35,764 nt of DNA from a bacterium (GTDB lineage: Bacteria > UBA9089 > CG2-30-40-21 > SBAY01): assembly GCA_040757115.1 (NCBI GenBank), contig JBFLYA010000010.1:1-35764 (forward strand), given 5' to 3'. Positions 15,336 to 24,200 of this stretch are shown here, one piece after another; position 1 is the stretch's first letter, and every line of letters begins with the position of its first letter. The translations under genes and the position numbers were made by a program. The notes below the pieces were generated by a model. That model did no database searches and was not told the DNA's origin. It saw nothing but the letters and a program-made list of their open reading frames with translations.

Positions 15336-16640
15336 TTACTCGTGCCTTACTTTATCCATTTCCACCTTTTCTCGTTTCCCACTTTCAGTAACAGTAGATG
15401 ATTCTTTGGATATTTCACATTTATCTTGAAGGGTTAAAGTTGGCTGAAGGGTAAAGGTATTTGGAACAGAGTAGGATAATGGTAAATTAATAAGTAAAGG
15501 AGAGGATTCCAGAAATTGTTTGGGTAAAATCTGGTGTGGGACAAATCTGATGTTATCCTCTGTCAATAAGGCATTTTTGGTATATTTACATCCTGGATTC
15601 CAGAGTAGCCATTCATCTACTCCGTGAGCATAGAGCGCATTGATTTGGTCTCTGACTTCTTTTGCCCCATAGGTGTATTCAAGTGAAAAATCCTGGAGCC
15701 AGGGTCGAATTTTACAGTTTGTCTCTTTAATCTGTTGATTTGCATCTTTTATACTTAAGAAAATAGTTTTATAAGGTTGCGAATCAGGGTTAGATATGCC
15801 ATAAGAGCCTTTGGCATAGTGAGAAGGATAGACCATTGGTGAGATAAAATCTACATATTCAGCTATCTGCTTAAATTTTTGACCTATACCAATCCCATTT
15901 TTGCAAAGCGTAGTTAAACCAAAAACATCTATGGATAAAAATGCAGCTGCGCCGAGTGTTTGTTTAGCAAATTTGATAAATTCAATAATGGTATCTGCCT
16001 GTTTTTGCGTAGAATGTTCCTCGCCATACCAACAATTACTTATCAAGCCATCTGACGGGAATCTGACATAATCGAACTGAATTTCATCAAAACCTCTCTT
16101 AATCGCATCCATAGCAATATCAACATTATATTTCCAGACCTCTTTTAGATAAGGATTGACCCAACTTTGACCTTTGTCGTCGCGCCAAACCTTACCTGAT
16201 TTATCCATAACCGCTAAATATGGTTTTTTGGTTGCCAGCCAATTATCTTTAAATACAGTAATTCTGGCAATTTTGTAGAGGCCGTATTCATCACATAAAG
16301 CGATAATTTCATCAATATTTTTAATTCGTCTCTTAACAGCCTTAATTTCTTTTGCCAATGGCACATCTACATCGTAGGCAATAATTCCATCTACTTCTTT
16401 AATGTCAATTACTACGGTATTAAGTTCAGTTTCATTGATTAAATTGAGGGTTTTTTGAAAGAGGTTTTTACTCCCTGCAACCCAACTGGTAATATGGATT
16501 CCTTTGACTTTAAATGGTGACGAGATTGCAGTAGGTGAGCCTGGCGAGGTAAATTGTGCCTCACTGTTTATAGGGCAGATAGGATATATAAGACAGATAA
16601 GGAATATTAAAATCAGTTTATTCTTCCTGTTTAAATTCAT
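15336..16640 (-). CDS. Putative glycoside hydrolase, DUF4015 type, exported
   Basis: A 434-aa protein with a signal peptide (MNLNRKNKLILIFLICLIYP and cut near SEAQ). The mature part is a TIM-barrel-like DUF4015 domain (PF13200): KVKGIHITSWVAGS, TVVIDIKEVDG, FDEIQFDYVRFPSDG and YVDFISPMVYPSHY. The family is listed as glycoside-hydrolase-like; no substrate is established. It should act in the periplasm or outside. I start at 16640, before the signal peptide. This overlaps the end of pilT by 23 bases, so the two are probably translated from the same message. The C-terminal ~60 residues are low in complexity and less conserved in appearance. Confidence 0.85.
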   Translation of the reverse strand: MNLNRKNKLILIFLICLIYPICPINSEAQFTSPGSPTAISSPFKVKGIHITSWVAGSKNLFQKTLNLINETELNTVVIDIKEVDGIIAYDVDVPLAKEIKAVKRRIKNIDEIIALCDEYGLYKIARITVFKDNWLATKKPYLAVMDKSGKVWRDDKGQSWVNPYLKEVWKYNVDIAMDAIKRGFDEIQFDYVRFPSDGLISNCWYGEEHSTQKQADTIIEFIKFAKQTLGAAAFLSIDVFGLTTLCKNGIGIGQKFKQIAEYVDFISPMVYPSHYAKGSYGISNPDSQPYKTIFLSIKDANQQIKETNCKIRPWLQDFSLEYTYGAKEVRDQINALYAHGVDEWLLWNPGCKYTKNALLTEDNIRFVPHQILPKQFLESSPLLINLPLSYSVPNTFTLQPTLTLQDKCEISKESSTVTESGKREKVEMDKVRHE

Positions 16641-17739
16641 AGACTTCAGTTCCGCCGGCGTAAATTCCACGAACATTCAATCTAAACTCTTCAGGATTAC
16701 TGGAGGCATCGAGTGCATCTTCAAAGGTAACTAAACCATTTTGATAAAGGTAGACCAATGATTGATTAAATGATTGCATCCCATAAAATTTTCCGCCAGT
16801 AATAGCTGAGGAAATTTGAGGTGTTTTTCCTTCTTCGATTAACTTTCGGACTAACGGTGTTACGGTCAAAATTTCCACAGCCGGCACCCGACCATGACCA
16901 TCCGCTCTTGGTAATAATCGTAGAGAAACTATGCCTTTCAAGACAAGTGAGAGCTGCATCCGCACCTGGTTATGTTGATAAGGTGGGAAGAAATTAATTA
17001 TTCGTTCTACTGTTTGAGGGGCATCAATTGTGTGCATTGTTGTTAATACTAAATGTCCGGTTTCTGCGGCAGACAAGCACGCTGAGAGACTTTCTATATC
17101 ACGCATTTCACCTATCAGTATCACATCTGGATTTTGACGAACAATGTGTTTTAGTGCCTCAGCAAAGGAAAGGGTATCCATTTCTACTTCTCGTTGTTCA
17201 ATAACCGATTCCCGATCTCGATGTAGAAATTCAATTGGGTCTTCCACCGTAACGACATGAGCCCGACGAGTAGAATTTATGTGGTCAAGCATTGCGGCTA
17301 AAGTTGTAGATTTACCTGAACCCGTCGCCCCGGTAACGACAATTAATCCCCTTGGGATACTGGCTAAATCCCGAATTACCTCAGGCAAATATAACTCTTC
17401 AAAACCCGGTATCTCAAAAGGAATCATTCTAAAAACAAGTGCTGTGGTATTTCTTTGACAAAACATATTACATCTAAATCTACCAATCCCGGAGGCACTA
17501 TAGGCTAAATCCAATTCATAGCTTTCTTCAAATTTCCGTTTTTGGTCATCATTCATAATCGAATAGGCTAATTCCGAGGTTTCCGCTGGTGAAAGTCTGG
17601 GAAATACATCCACTCTATTATCTTGCATCATATAGGTTAATTTACCATCTATCCGCAAGACCGGTGGACTACCTACTTTAAGATACATATCTGAGGCTTT
17701 TTCATTTACCATTTTTCGTAAATATTCATTAACATGCAT
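16618..17739 (-). CDS. pilT: Type IV pilus retraction ATPase PilT
   Basis: A 373-aa hexameric secretion-superfamily ATPase. It has an N-terminal PAS-like part (KASDMYLKVGSPPVLRIDGK), Walker A GATGSGKST (137-145), Asp box VTVEDPIEF (164-171), Walker B DVILIGEMRD (205-214), and His box TGHLVLTTMHT. The AIRNQNPD-like element is HIVRQNPD. Length and motifs fit PilT, the motor that depolymerises type IV pili at the inner membrane. No other pilus genes are in the window. It follows ftsZ by 144 bases filled with a word foldback, and overlaps the DUF4015 gene downstream. Confidence 0.93.
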   Translation of the reverse strand: MHVNEYLRKMVNEKASDMYLKVGSPPVLRIDGKLTYMMQDNRVDVFPRLSPAETSELAYSIMNDDQKRKFEESYELDLAYSASGIGRFRCNMFCQRNTTALVFRMIPFEIPGFEELYLPEVIRDLASIPRGLIVVTGATGSGKSTTLAAMLDHINSTRRAHVVTVEDPIEFLHRDRESVIEQREVEMDTLSFAEALKHIVRQNPDVILIGEMRDIESLSACLSAAETGHLVLTTMHTIDAPQTVERIINFFPPYQHNQVRMQLSLVLKGIVSLRLLPRADGHGRVPAVEILTVTPLVRKLIEEGKTPQISSAITGGKFYGMQSFNQSLVYLYQNGLVTFEDALDASSNPEEFRLNVRGIYAGGTEVYEFKQEE

Positions 17740-17749
17740 CTTCTTCTGA

Positions 17750-17815
17750 AAATAGTAGTCACTAGTTAGTAGTCAGTAGTCAGTAATTACTGTCCACTGG
17801 TTACTAATCACTATT
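17750..17815. repeat. Word foldback upstream of pilT
   Basis: Tandem AGTAGTCAGT words (left half) face complementary ACTGGTTACTAATCACT words (right half), giving an imperfect stem between ftsZ and pilT. A second short run of the same word is at 17830-17850. Confidence 0.6.
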
Positions 17816-17883
17816 TTTATCTCCTTTCGAAAATAGTAGTTAGTAGTCAGATTAAGGAATATTCTGTCTACTATCTACTTAAT

Positions 17884-19035
17884 TCAATCTGCCTGTCTTC
17901 TTAAGAAAGTAGGGATTTCGAAGAGGTCGCTATTATAAACATTAATTCTTTCCTGGATTGCTTCCTGTTGTTTTTCATATTCGGCTTTTTTAAATATTTT
18001 TTCTCCTTTGAAACTTTCCATATCTATTGTTTTCGCTTGTGATTGTGGCACTCGTTCTATTTTTGGAACTGTTTTCCCAAATCCCGTGGCAATAACTGTA
18101 ATTTTTATTTCACCCTGAATCGCTTCAGAAGTAACCGCACCGAAGATAATATTTGCATTTCTATCTGCCTTTTCTGTAATAAAAGTAGCGGCTTCATCTA
18201 TTTCGGATAAAAGCATATCTGTTCCACCAGTAATATTTATCAATATTCCTTGAGCACCCTCAATAGATGCTTCTTCTAACAAGGGGGATGAAACGGCATG
18301 TTGAGCGGCATGTAGGGCTCGATTTTCACCGGTGCCGACTCCAATGCCCATCAGTGCATTTCCTTTAGAAGACATAATCGTCCGCACATCGGCAAAATCA
18401 AGATTAATTATTCCCGGGATAGTAATTAAATCTGATATTCCTTGAATAGCCTGTCTTAAGACATTATCTGCGACTTTAAAGGCATCCAGGATAGTTGTAT
18501 TTTTTTCAACAACACCTAATAATTTTTGATTGGGAATGGTAATAAGTGTATCAACCTTATCAACGAGTTCTGCTAAACCTAATTCACCCTGCTGGATGCG
18601 TTTTTGTCCCTCAAATAAAAATGGTTTAGTCACAACGGCAACAGTAAGAGCACCTGATTCCCGTGCAATTTCCGCAATAATTGGTGCGGCTCCTGTACCT
18701 GTTCCACCACCCATACCCGCGGTGATAAATATCATATCTGATCCGACTAATGCTTCCTGGAGTGTTTCTCTATCTTCTTGTGCGGCTCGCTGTCCTATTT
18801 CTGGATTAGACCCAGCACCTAACCCTTTGGTCAATTTATCACCAATCTGTATTTTGTATGGGACAATTGATGTTTTTAGCGCCTGGGCATCCGTATTAGT
18901 TACTATAAATTCAATACAGCTATTGCTCATTCGATTAGCAAACATACCATTGACCGCATTACTTCCCCCTCCGCCAACACCAATTACTTTAATCTTCGTT
19001 GGTGATGTTACATCATTTTCAAATTCAAAACCCAT
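17884..19035 (-). CDS. ftsZ: Cell division protein FtsZ
   Basis: A 383-aa tubulin homologue that assembles the cytokinetic ring. It has [13 protein letters not shown] (19-31), the tubulin signature [10 protein letters not shown] (109-118), and the T7 loop region [12 protein letters not shown] short linker leads to the C-terminal peptide EIPTFLRR, which binds FtsA. AGGGGG lies 8 bases before the ATG. It is directly downstream of ftsA, as usual, but the 151-base gap contains a strong hairpin (19057-19100). Confidence 0.97.
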   Translation of the reverse strand: MGFEFENDVTSPTKIKVIGVGGGGSNAVNGMFANRMSNSCIEFIVTNTDAQALKTSIVPYKIQIGDKLTKGLGAGSNPEIGQRAAQEDRETLQEALVGSDMIFITAGMGGGTGTGAAPIIAEIARESGALTVAVVTKPFLFEGQKRIQQGELGLAELVDKVDTLITIPNQKLLGVVEKNTTILDAFKVADNVLRQAIQGISDLITIPGIINLDFADVRTIMSSKGNALMGIGVGTGENRALHAAQHAVSSPLLEEASIEGAQGILINITGGTDMLLSEIDEAATFITEKADRNANIIFGAVTSEAIQGEIKITVIATGFGKTVPKIERVPQSQAKTIDMESFKGEKIFKKAEYEKQQEAIQERINVYNSDLFEIPTFLRRQAD

Positions 19036-19056
19036 GAATTTTTACCCCCTTGTGTT

Positions 19057-19100
19057 TGGTAACTGGTAACTGGTAATTAGTTACCAATTACCAGTTACCA
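19057..19100. repeat. 20-bp-stem word hairpin just upstream of ftsZ ribosome site
   Basis: TGGTAACTGGTAACTGGTAA (19057-19076), loop TTAG, then TTACCAATTACCAGTTACCA (19081-19100): 19 of 20 positions pair. In the ftsA-ftsZ transcript it ends about 10 bases before the ribosome site of ftsZ. Confidence 0.75.
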
Positions 19101-19101
19101 C

Positions 19102-19141
19102 TTAACCGATTAGTTAGTTTATAATTTCGTGAAGCCCTATT
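19102..19141 (-). repeat. Short conserved 3' module, copy after ftsA
   Basis: About 40 bases, read on the minus strand as AATAGGGCTTCACGAAATTA then a GGTTAA box. It matches 21201-21239, which directly follows the giant gene, at roughly 85%. In both places it leads into a GGTAACT sequence. Confidence 0.6.
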
Positions 19142-19186
19142 AATTTTGGATTTTAGATTGGGAAAAGATTTCCATCAATCCAACAT

Positions 19187-20416
19187 CTAAAAGAATTCTC
19201 CAACCCATTCTTTCATTCGATTCAGAACTCTTTGAAAGGCATTTCTTCCACCCAATTTAGTTTTCTTGCCTTCTAATTTATGCATCATACCATAAGTTAC
19301 CAGTCCGACACCCGTTGAGTATAGTGGTGAATTAACCACATCGACTAAACCACTTACTCCCCGTGGGAAACCAATTCTAACGGGTAAATCAAATACCCGT
19401 TCGGCTAATGCGGCTGTGCCTTCTAACATCGAAGCGCCGCCCGTTAAAACAACTCCTGAAGTAACTAAATTTTCATAGCCCGTCATTCTTATTTCTTGAT
19501 TTATCAAGCTGAAGATTTCTTCCATTCGTGGTTCAATAATCTCAGCTAATACCTGTCGCGGCAAAGTTCTTTCTTTGTATTCTCCTACTGATGGAATACC
19601 AATCGTTTCGCCATTTTTAATTAAAGAACCCATACAACAGCCATAATTTATTTTAATCTTCTCTGCCTCAACAATTGGTGTTCGTAATCCAACAGATATA
19701 TCTTTCGTCACATTATCTCCACCAATAGATAAAACGCCTGTGTGCCAGATACTTCCATCAATGAAGATAACAATATCGGTTGTTCCACCACCAATATCTA
19801 CCAGAACAATACCTAAATCTTTTTCATCTTCAGTTAAAACTGCATAGGCATCAGCTAAAGGTTCAAGGACAATATCATCCACCTCAAAGCCGGCTCGATT
19901 AACACATTTGATAATATTTTGAGCCGAGGTCACGGCGCCGGTAACAATATGAATTTCTACTTCTAATCGAACTCCAGACATTCCAACGGGTTCTTTTATT
20001 CCATCCTGACCGTCGATAATAAATTGTTGTGGTAAAACATGAATTACTTCGCGGTCAAGTGGGATAGATACGGCTTTGGCGGCATCTATGACGCGTTCGA
20101 CATCTGCCTGAGTTACCTCGCGACCCCTTGAAATAGCAATGACACCATGACTATTCATCCCTTTTATATGCCCACCGGCAATACCAGCAAATACCGATGA
20201 TACCTCTACACCGGCCATAAGTTCTGCTTCACTGACTGCATTCTCAATAGATTTAACCGTAGAATCAATATTTACAACTACCCCTTTTCGTAATCCATGA
20301 GAGGGGCTGGTGCCCACACCGATTATTTCTACCCTATCTTCGTCAATCTCTCCTATAACGGCACAAACCTTTGTTGTCCCTATATCCAATCCAACGATTA
20401 TATCTTCTTTTGCCAT
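19187..20416 (-). CDS. ftsA: Cell division protein FtsA
   Basis: A 409-aa actin-like ATPase that tethers FtsZ to the membrane. It has phosphate-1 GLDIGTTKVCAVIGE (9-23), the inserted 1C/SHS2 region (about 80-165), phosphate-2 VLVDIGGGTTDIVIF (around 205-219) and the adenosine motif VLTGGASMLEG. The tail ends in a short amphipathic stretch (RVLNRMKEWVGEFF) that fits the membrane-targeting helix. GGAG is 7-8 bases before the ATG. In a standard dcw cluster ftsQ would be immediately upstream; here 12 kb separates them. Confidence 0.96.
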   Translation of the reverse strand: MAKEDIIVGLDIGTTKVCAVIGEIDEDRVEIIGVGTSPSHGLRKGVVVNIDSTVKSIENAVSEAELMAGVEVSSVFAGIAGGHIKGMNSHGVIAISRGREVTQADVERVIDAAKAVSIPLDREVIHVLPQQFIIDGQDGIKEPVGMSGVRLEVEIHIVTGAVTSAQNIIKCVNRAGFEVDDIVLEPLADAYAVLTEDEKDLGIVLVDIGGGTTDIVIFIDGSIWHTGVLSIGGDNVTKDISVGLRTPIVEAEKIKINYGCCMGSLIKNGETIGIPSVGEYKERTLPRQVLAEIIEPRMEEIFSLINQEIRMTGYENLVTSGVVLTGGASMLEGTAALAERVFDLPVRIGFPRGVSGLVDVVNSPLYSTGVGLVTYGMMHKLEGKKTKLGGRNAFQRVLNRMKEWVGEFF

Positions 20417-20456
20417 TTAATATCTCCTTATTTTTGGTAATTGGTAATTAGGGAAC

Positions 20457-21191
20457 GGTAACTAGTGCTCTGTCGCTACTCAATTGATGTCCCCCCTGGC
20501 CTAATCATTACCCACATCTTTTAGTGGACAGATTAGATAGAAATTCCAAATTCCAAGCACCAAATTCCAAATAAATTCCAAATTCCAAACACTAAATTCC
20601 AAAGTTTATATTACAACGATAAAAATTCATTTAGACTTTTCAATAATTGAAGAAAAAATTTTCTTCAATTCTATTGCCTCCTTGAAAAGCCTTTCTCCTT
20701 CTTGTTTAAATTTTTCATCGTTAGTTCCAATTATTAATCTTAACCAATAAGCAGATTCTTTTGATTCTTTACGACAAATCTTTATTCTCATCTTAAAATC
20801 TTTCGAGCCTAAAGACTCATTTGCCTCAATATAGTTTGCTCCAACTGAACCCGAAGCCCTAATTATTTGCTTTACATATTCGATATTAGTAATAGTTTTA
20901 GGTAGTTTCTTACAGAATAAAGCAACCTCTTGAGCAAATTGATAAGTTCTTTCTTCTAAATCATATTGTTTGGAATTTTGAATTTTGGTCATTGGAATTT
21001 ATTTGTATTTTGGAATTTGTGATTTGGAATTTTGCCACTCACTCCGCTCTCCTGCAATCTCTAATCTCCCCTTTATAGTTTATCCTTGCTTACCTCATCT
21101 TGTTACCCAACTTGTGGGTAACGATAAGACTCCCGCCAGCGGGGGACAACGGCCAATCAATCACTTGAATGGCGACAGAGCACTAGTTACC
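20457..21191. mobile_element. Cassette with long inverted ends carrying a four-helix-bundle gene
   Basis: The outer 20 bases are a perfect inverted repeat, GGTAACTAGTGCTCTGTCGC at 20457-20476 and its complement at 21172-21191. Imperfect pairing continues for about 75 bases (shared TCAA, GAT, GTCCCCC, CTGGC and TTACCCACA boxes with gaps). Inside, AAATTCCAAATT words flank a single gene on both sides. No transposase is present. No target duplication is visible with these boundaries. Confidence 0.78.
20627..20992 (-). CDS. Four-helix-bundle protein, S23/IVS family
   Basis: A 121-aa all-helical protein of the TIGR02436 'four helix bundle' type, first known from 23S rRNA intervening sequences. It shows LEERTYQFAQEVALFCKKLP, an IIRASGSVGANYIEANES signature and a final ESKESAYWLRLI helix. 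The biochemical role is unknown. The first residues (MTKIQNSKQYD) are encoded by the same AAATTCCAAA words that flank the gene. It is the only gene inside the inverted-repeat cassette at 20457-21191 and is not part of the dcw operon logic. Confidence 0.88.
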   Translation of the reverse strand: MTKIQNSKQYDLEERTYQFAQEVALFCKKLPKTITNIEYVKQIIRASGSVGANYIEANESLGSKDFKMRIKICRKESKESAYWLRLIIGTNDEKFKQEGERLFKEAIELKKIFSSIIEKSK

Positions 21192-21200
21192 TCTTATCAG

Positions 21201-21239
21201 TTAACCAATTACTTACTTTTAATTTCGTGAAACCCTATT
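21201..21239 (-). repeat. Short conserved 3' module, copy after the giant gene
   Basis: Begins at the stop codon of the giant gene (minus strand AATAGGGTTTCACGAAATTA, then GGTTAA) and matches the copy at 19102-19141. It separates the giant gene from the four-helix-bundle cassette. Confidence 0.6.
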
Positions 21240-24200
21240 TATTCTAACAGTCCAAATACCTTTACTTGCTGATTATTTCTATCTACTACATAGATATTGC
21301 CCTTATTGTCACAGGCAATACCTGCTGGTTTATTCAAACCATACCATTGTAGCACAAAACTACCCATTTTGTCAAATTTTTTTATTCGGTTATTGTTCGT
21401 ATCTGAGATATAAATATATCCCTGACCATTTACTACTATGCCTTCAGGCTTGTTAAACTTGCCGTCTTCCTTAATTTGCATCTGCAAAATTCCTTCTTTA
21501 TCAAACTTTAATACCCGGTCATTATTTCTATCTGCAACATAAATATTACCTTGCTCATCTACGAATATTCCTGCTGGTTTGTTTAGTAGTTGATTACCTA
21601 TTTCTATGAGTAATTCTCCTGCTTGATTAAATTTTAATATTCGATTGTTATTGGAATCTGTAACATAGATATTACCTTTTTCATCTAATGTTACCCCAGT
21701 TGGCTTGTTAAAGCCTTTACCTATCTCCATAATTAATCTTCCATCTTTATCAAACTTTACTATCCGATTGTTATTAGTATCTGCGACATAAAGATTATCT
21801 TCACTGTCTATGGCAATTCCTTCTGGATGATTTAATCCTTCATCCTGTCCAATTATCTCTATTAACCCTCCTTTTGAGTCAAATTTTAGTATCTCTCCAG
21901 TGTTGGAATGGTTAGTAACATAGATATTTTCTTCCCTGTCTAAAGCCACATAGCTGGGGTGAAATTTCCCCTTTTCATAACTAATAGTGGTTAAAAGTTC
22001 TGGTTTACCAATAAATATTACCACACTATCTTCTATTAAATTAGTTACCTTATCTTCTGTTGTTACTTTTAAGGTATAGTATGAGTCTTGAGTTAATTTT
22101 GATGTCTCCCATTTGAATTCTATCAATGAGACAGTTCCTTTAGTTAATTCTGTCCATGTAGGAGTATCTGTCCCTTGTGCATAACTTATCTTGTAATCTT
22201 CTAAATGAATATCCTCTATTGTCCCGAAAATAGTTATTGTCCCTTGAAATATCTGACAGACACCAACATTTTCCTTTGAGGGTGAAATTAGCTCTACCTT
22301 CGGTGAAGTCGTATCCAAAATCACAGTGATATTCTTTGTTGTTTCTGTATTCCCAGCCTTATCTACCCCACGGTAATAAATCGTATGTGTCCCATCTTCA
22401 TACCCGGCTAAAGTAAATATCCCGGCTCTAATCCAGGATTGATTATCAACATTGTATTCCGTATATCCTATTCCTGAGAAATTGTCAACTGAAGTTAGTG
22501 TAAACGGTGTAACTCCACTGACAATAGTCTCCTGGTAGTTTGGAATGCCAATAGAAATAGTTGTTACGGGTGGAATGATGTCAATTACCCTGACATAACT
22601 ACTGGCAATAGATATTGTCTTTCCTTCTGCTTCTGCCTGTAACGCAAGCAGATATGACTTAGCCTCCAACCCGGCTGTCTCTACTACCAGACTACTGCCA
22701 TAATTTGCACCCATAGGCAAATTAATTACTTCGGTGAATGTCTTAACTACTGCTTTTGTCTCCGGGTCAATTATAAGTTTATTAACAGTTAAACTACCCA
22801 GGTCAATATTACCTATGTTGGTTAAGGAATAATTCAAGGTAAAGGCGGCAGGACCTTCAACTACCTTCGGTTCTGCTCCAATCTGTCCCTTAATGCCCGT
22901 CCCACTTTCTAAACTGGAGAGTATCTTAAAAGAAGCAGTGGCTTGATGTATGGGTTCATTCTGGTAATAGACTATTTGAGTGACAGAATAGGTGCCCGCT
23001 GAATTTGTGAGTGTATTCCAATACGATTTTAGGTCCTTTCTTGCCTCTGGTAAAAGAATGGGAATAGGCTTTTGGTCAGTAAAAATAGGTTTTCCAACAT
23101 CATTAGTAATTGCTATTTCAACTACCAGATTCTCAAAGGTAAAATTAGGGCTCTGACTCTTTATATTACTCAGGATAGTTACATCTGTGTTAGCAGAATA
23201 AGAAATTTTGTCAGTAGCCACTGATGCATCTATCTCTAATACTGGCAAAATAGCAAAATTATCCGTGGTTTGAACTCTGGGTATTCCTACCTCACTCAAT
23301 ACTGCCTTTACCTGATAATCTGCAGATATAACATCTCTGGTGTTCCAGATAAGGGAATAGTTTCTTTGTTCTGCTGGAGTAATCCCGGCTATCGACACTG
23401 TCCCTACTTTATCTACCAAATTACCTTTTATATCAACAATTTCTATCTCAGCCATCAGGTCTTTTACCAGATTACTCAGATTAGTTACCTCTATTTGAAT
23501 ATCTACCTTTTCAAAGGCAGTATAAGTAGCTTTGTTAGTTGATGCCCTCAAACTAAATTGGGCGGGGTTAATCAGAATGGTCTTTTGATATGAATTATTG
23601 GTCTCGTCTAACTCTTCAATCTGTGAATCCGGGTCAGCCGTAACGATAATCTCACGCTCACCTGCGTTGCCCAGGGTATTCCAGATTAAGGAAACATCCT
23701 TTGTTCCTGCCAGCGGAATTGAGGATACTACTACATCACCCATATCTGAAAATCGAACCTTAACTCCGCAGACCTCTTGACCATAATTATGCACTACCGC
23801 CGTAATTACTACCTCATCGCCTTCCGTTGGGGTTGGGTTGGAGAAAGAGATACTATCTATACTCAAGTCTGGCTTATCTGGAATGGCTATATCTATGGCT
23901 TTATGAGTGATATTATTAACTTCATTAGACTCATCAATCAGGTTGTCTGGATCTACTATAACATAGATATAATTTTGCCCACTCTGGCTTAATGTATCCC
24001 AGGTTATCTGAGCAGTTGCCACCCCTCCAGCAAGAATTTGGGAAATATTGCTTACTCCTATCTCGTTGCTTCCTGGTATATCTGGATTGCCATCAAAGAA
24101 CTGAACAACCACATTATTTGCTGAAATCCCACCCTGGTTATGAACTACCGAGGTGATAACAACTGGCTTGCCTTCGGTTGGCTGGGAAGGTGAAAAGGTA

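Noticed and set aside
18530-19069. 179-codon plus-strand frame
   Set aside because: Entirely antisense to ftsZ; composition rich in Pro/Ser/Ala as expected for an antisense shadow.
20457-21191. Target duplication for the four-helix-bundle cassette
   Set aside because: The bases next to the inverted ends (AGGGAACG and CTCTTATC, outside GTAAC) do not match, so none can be claimed.
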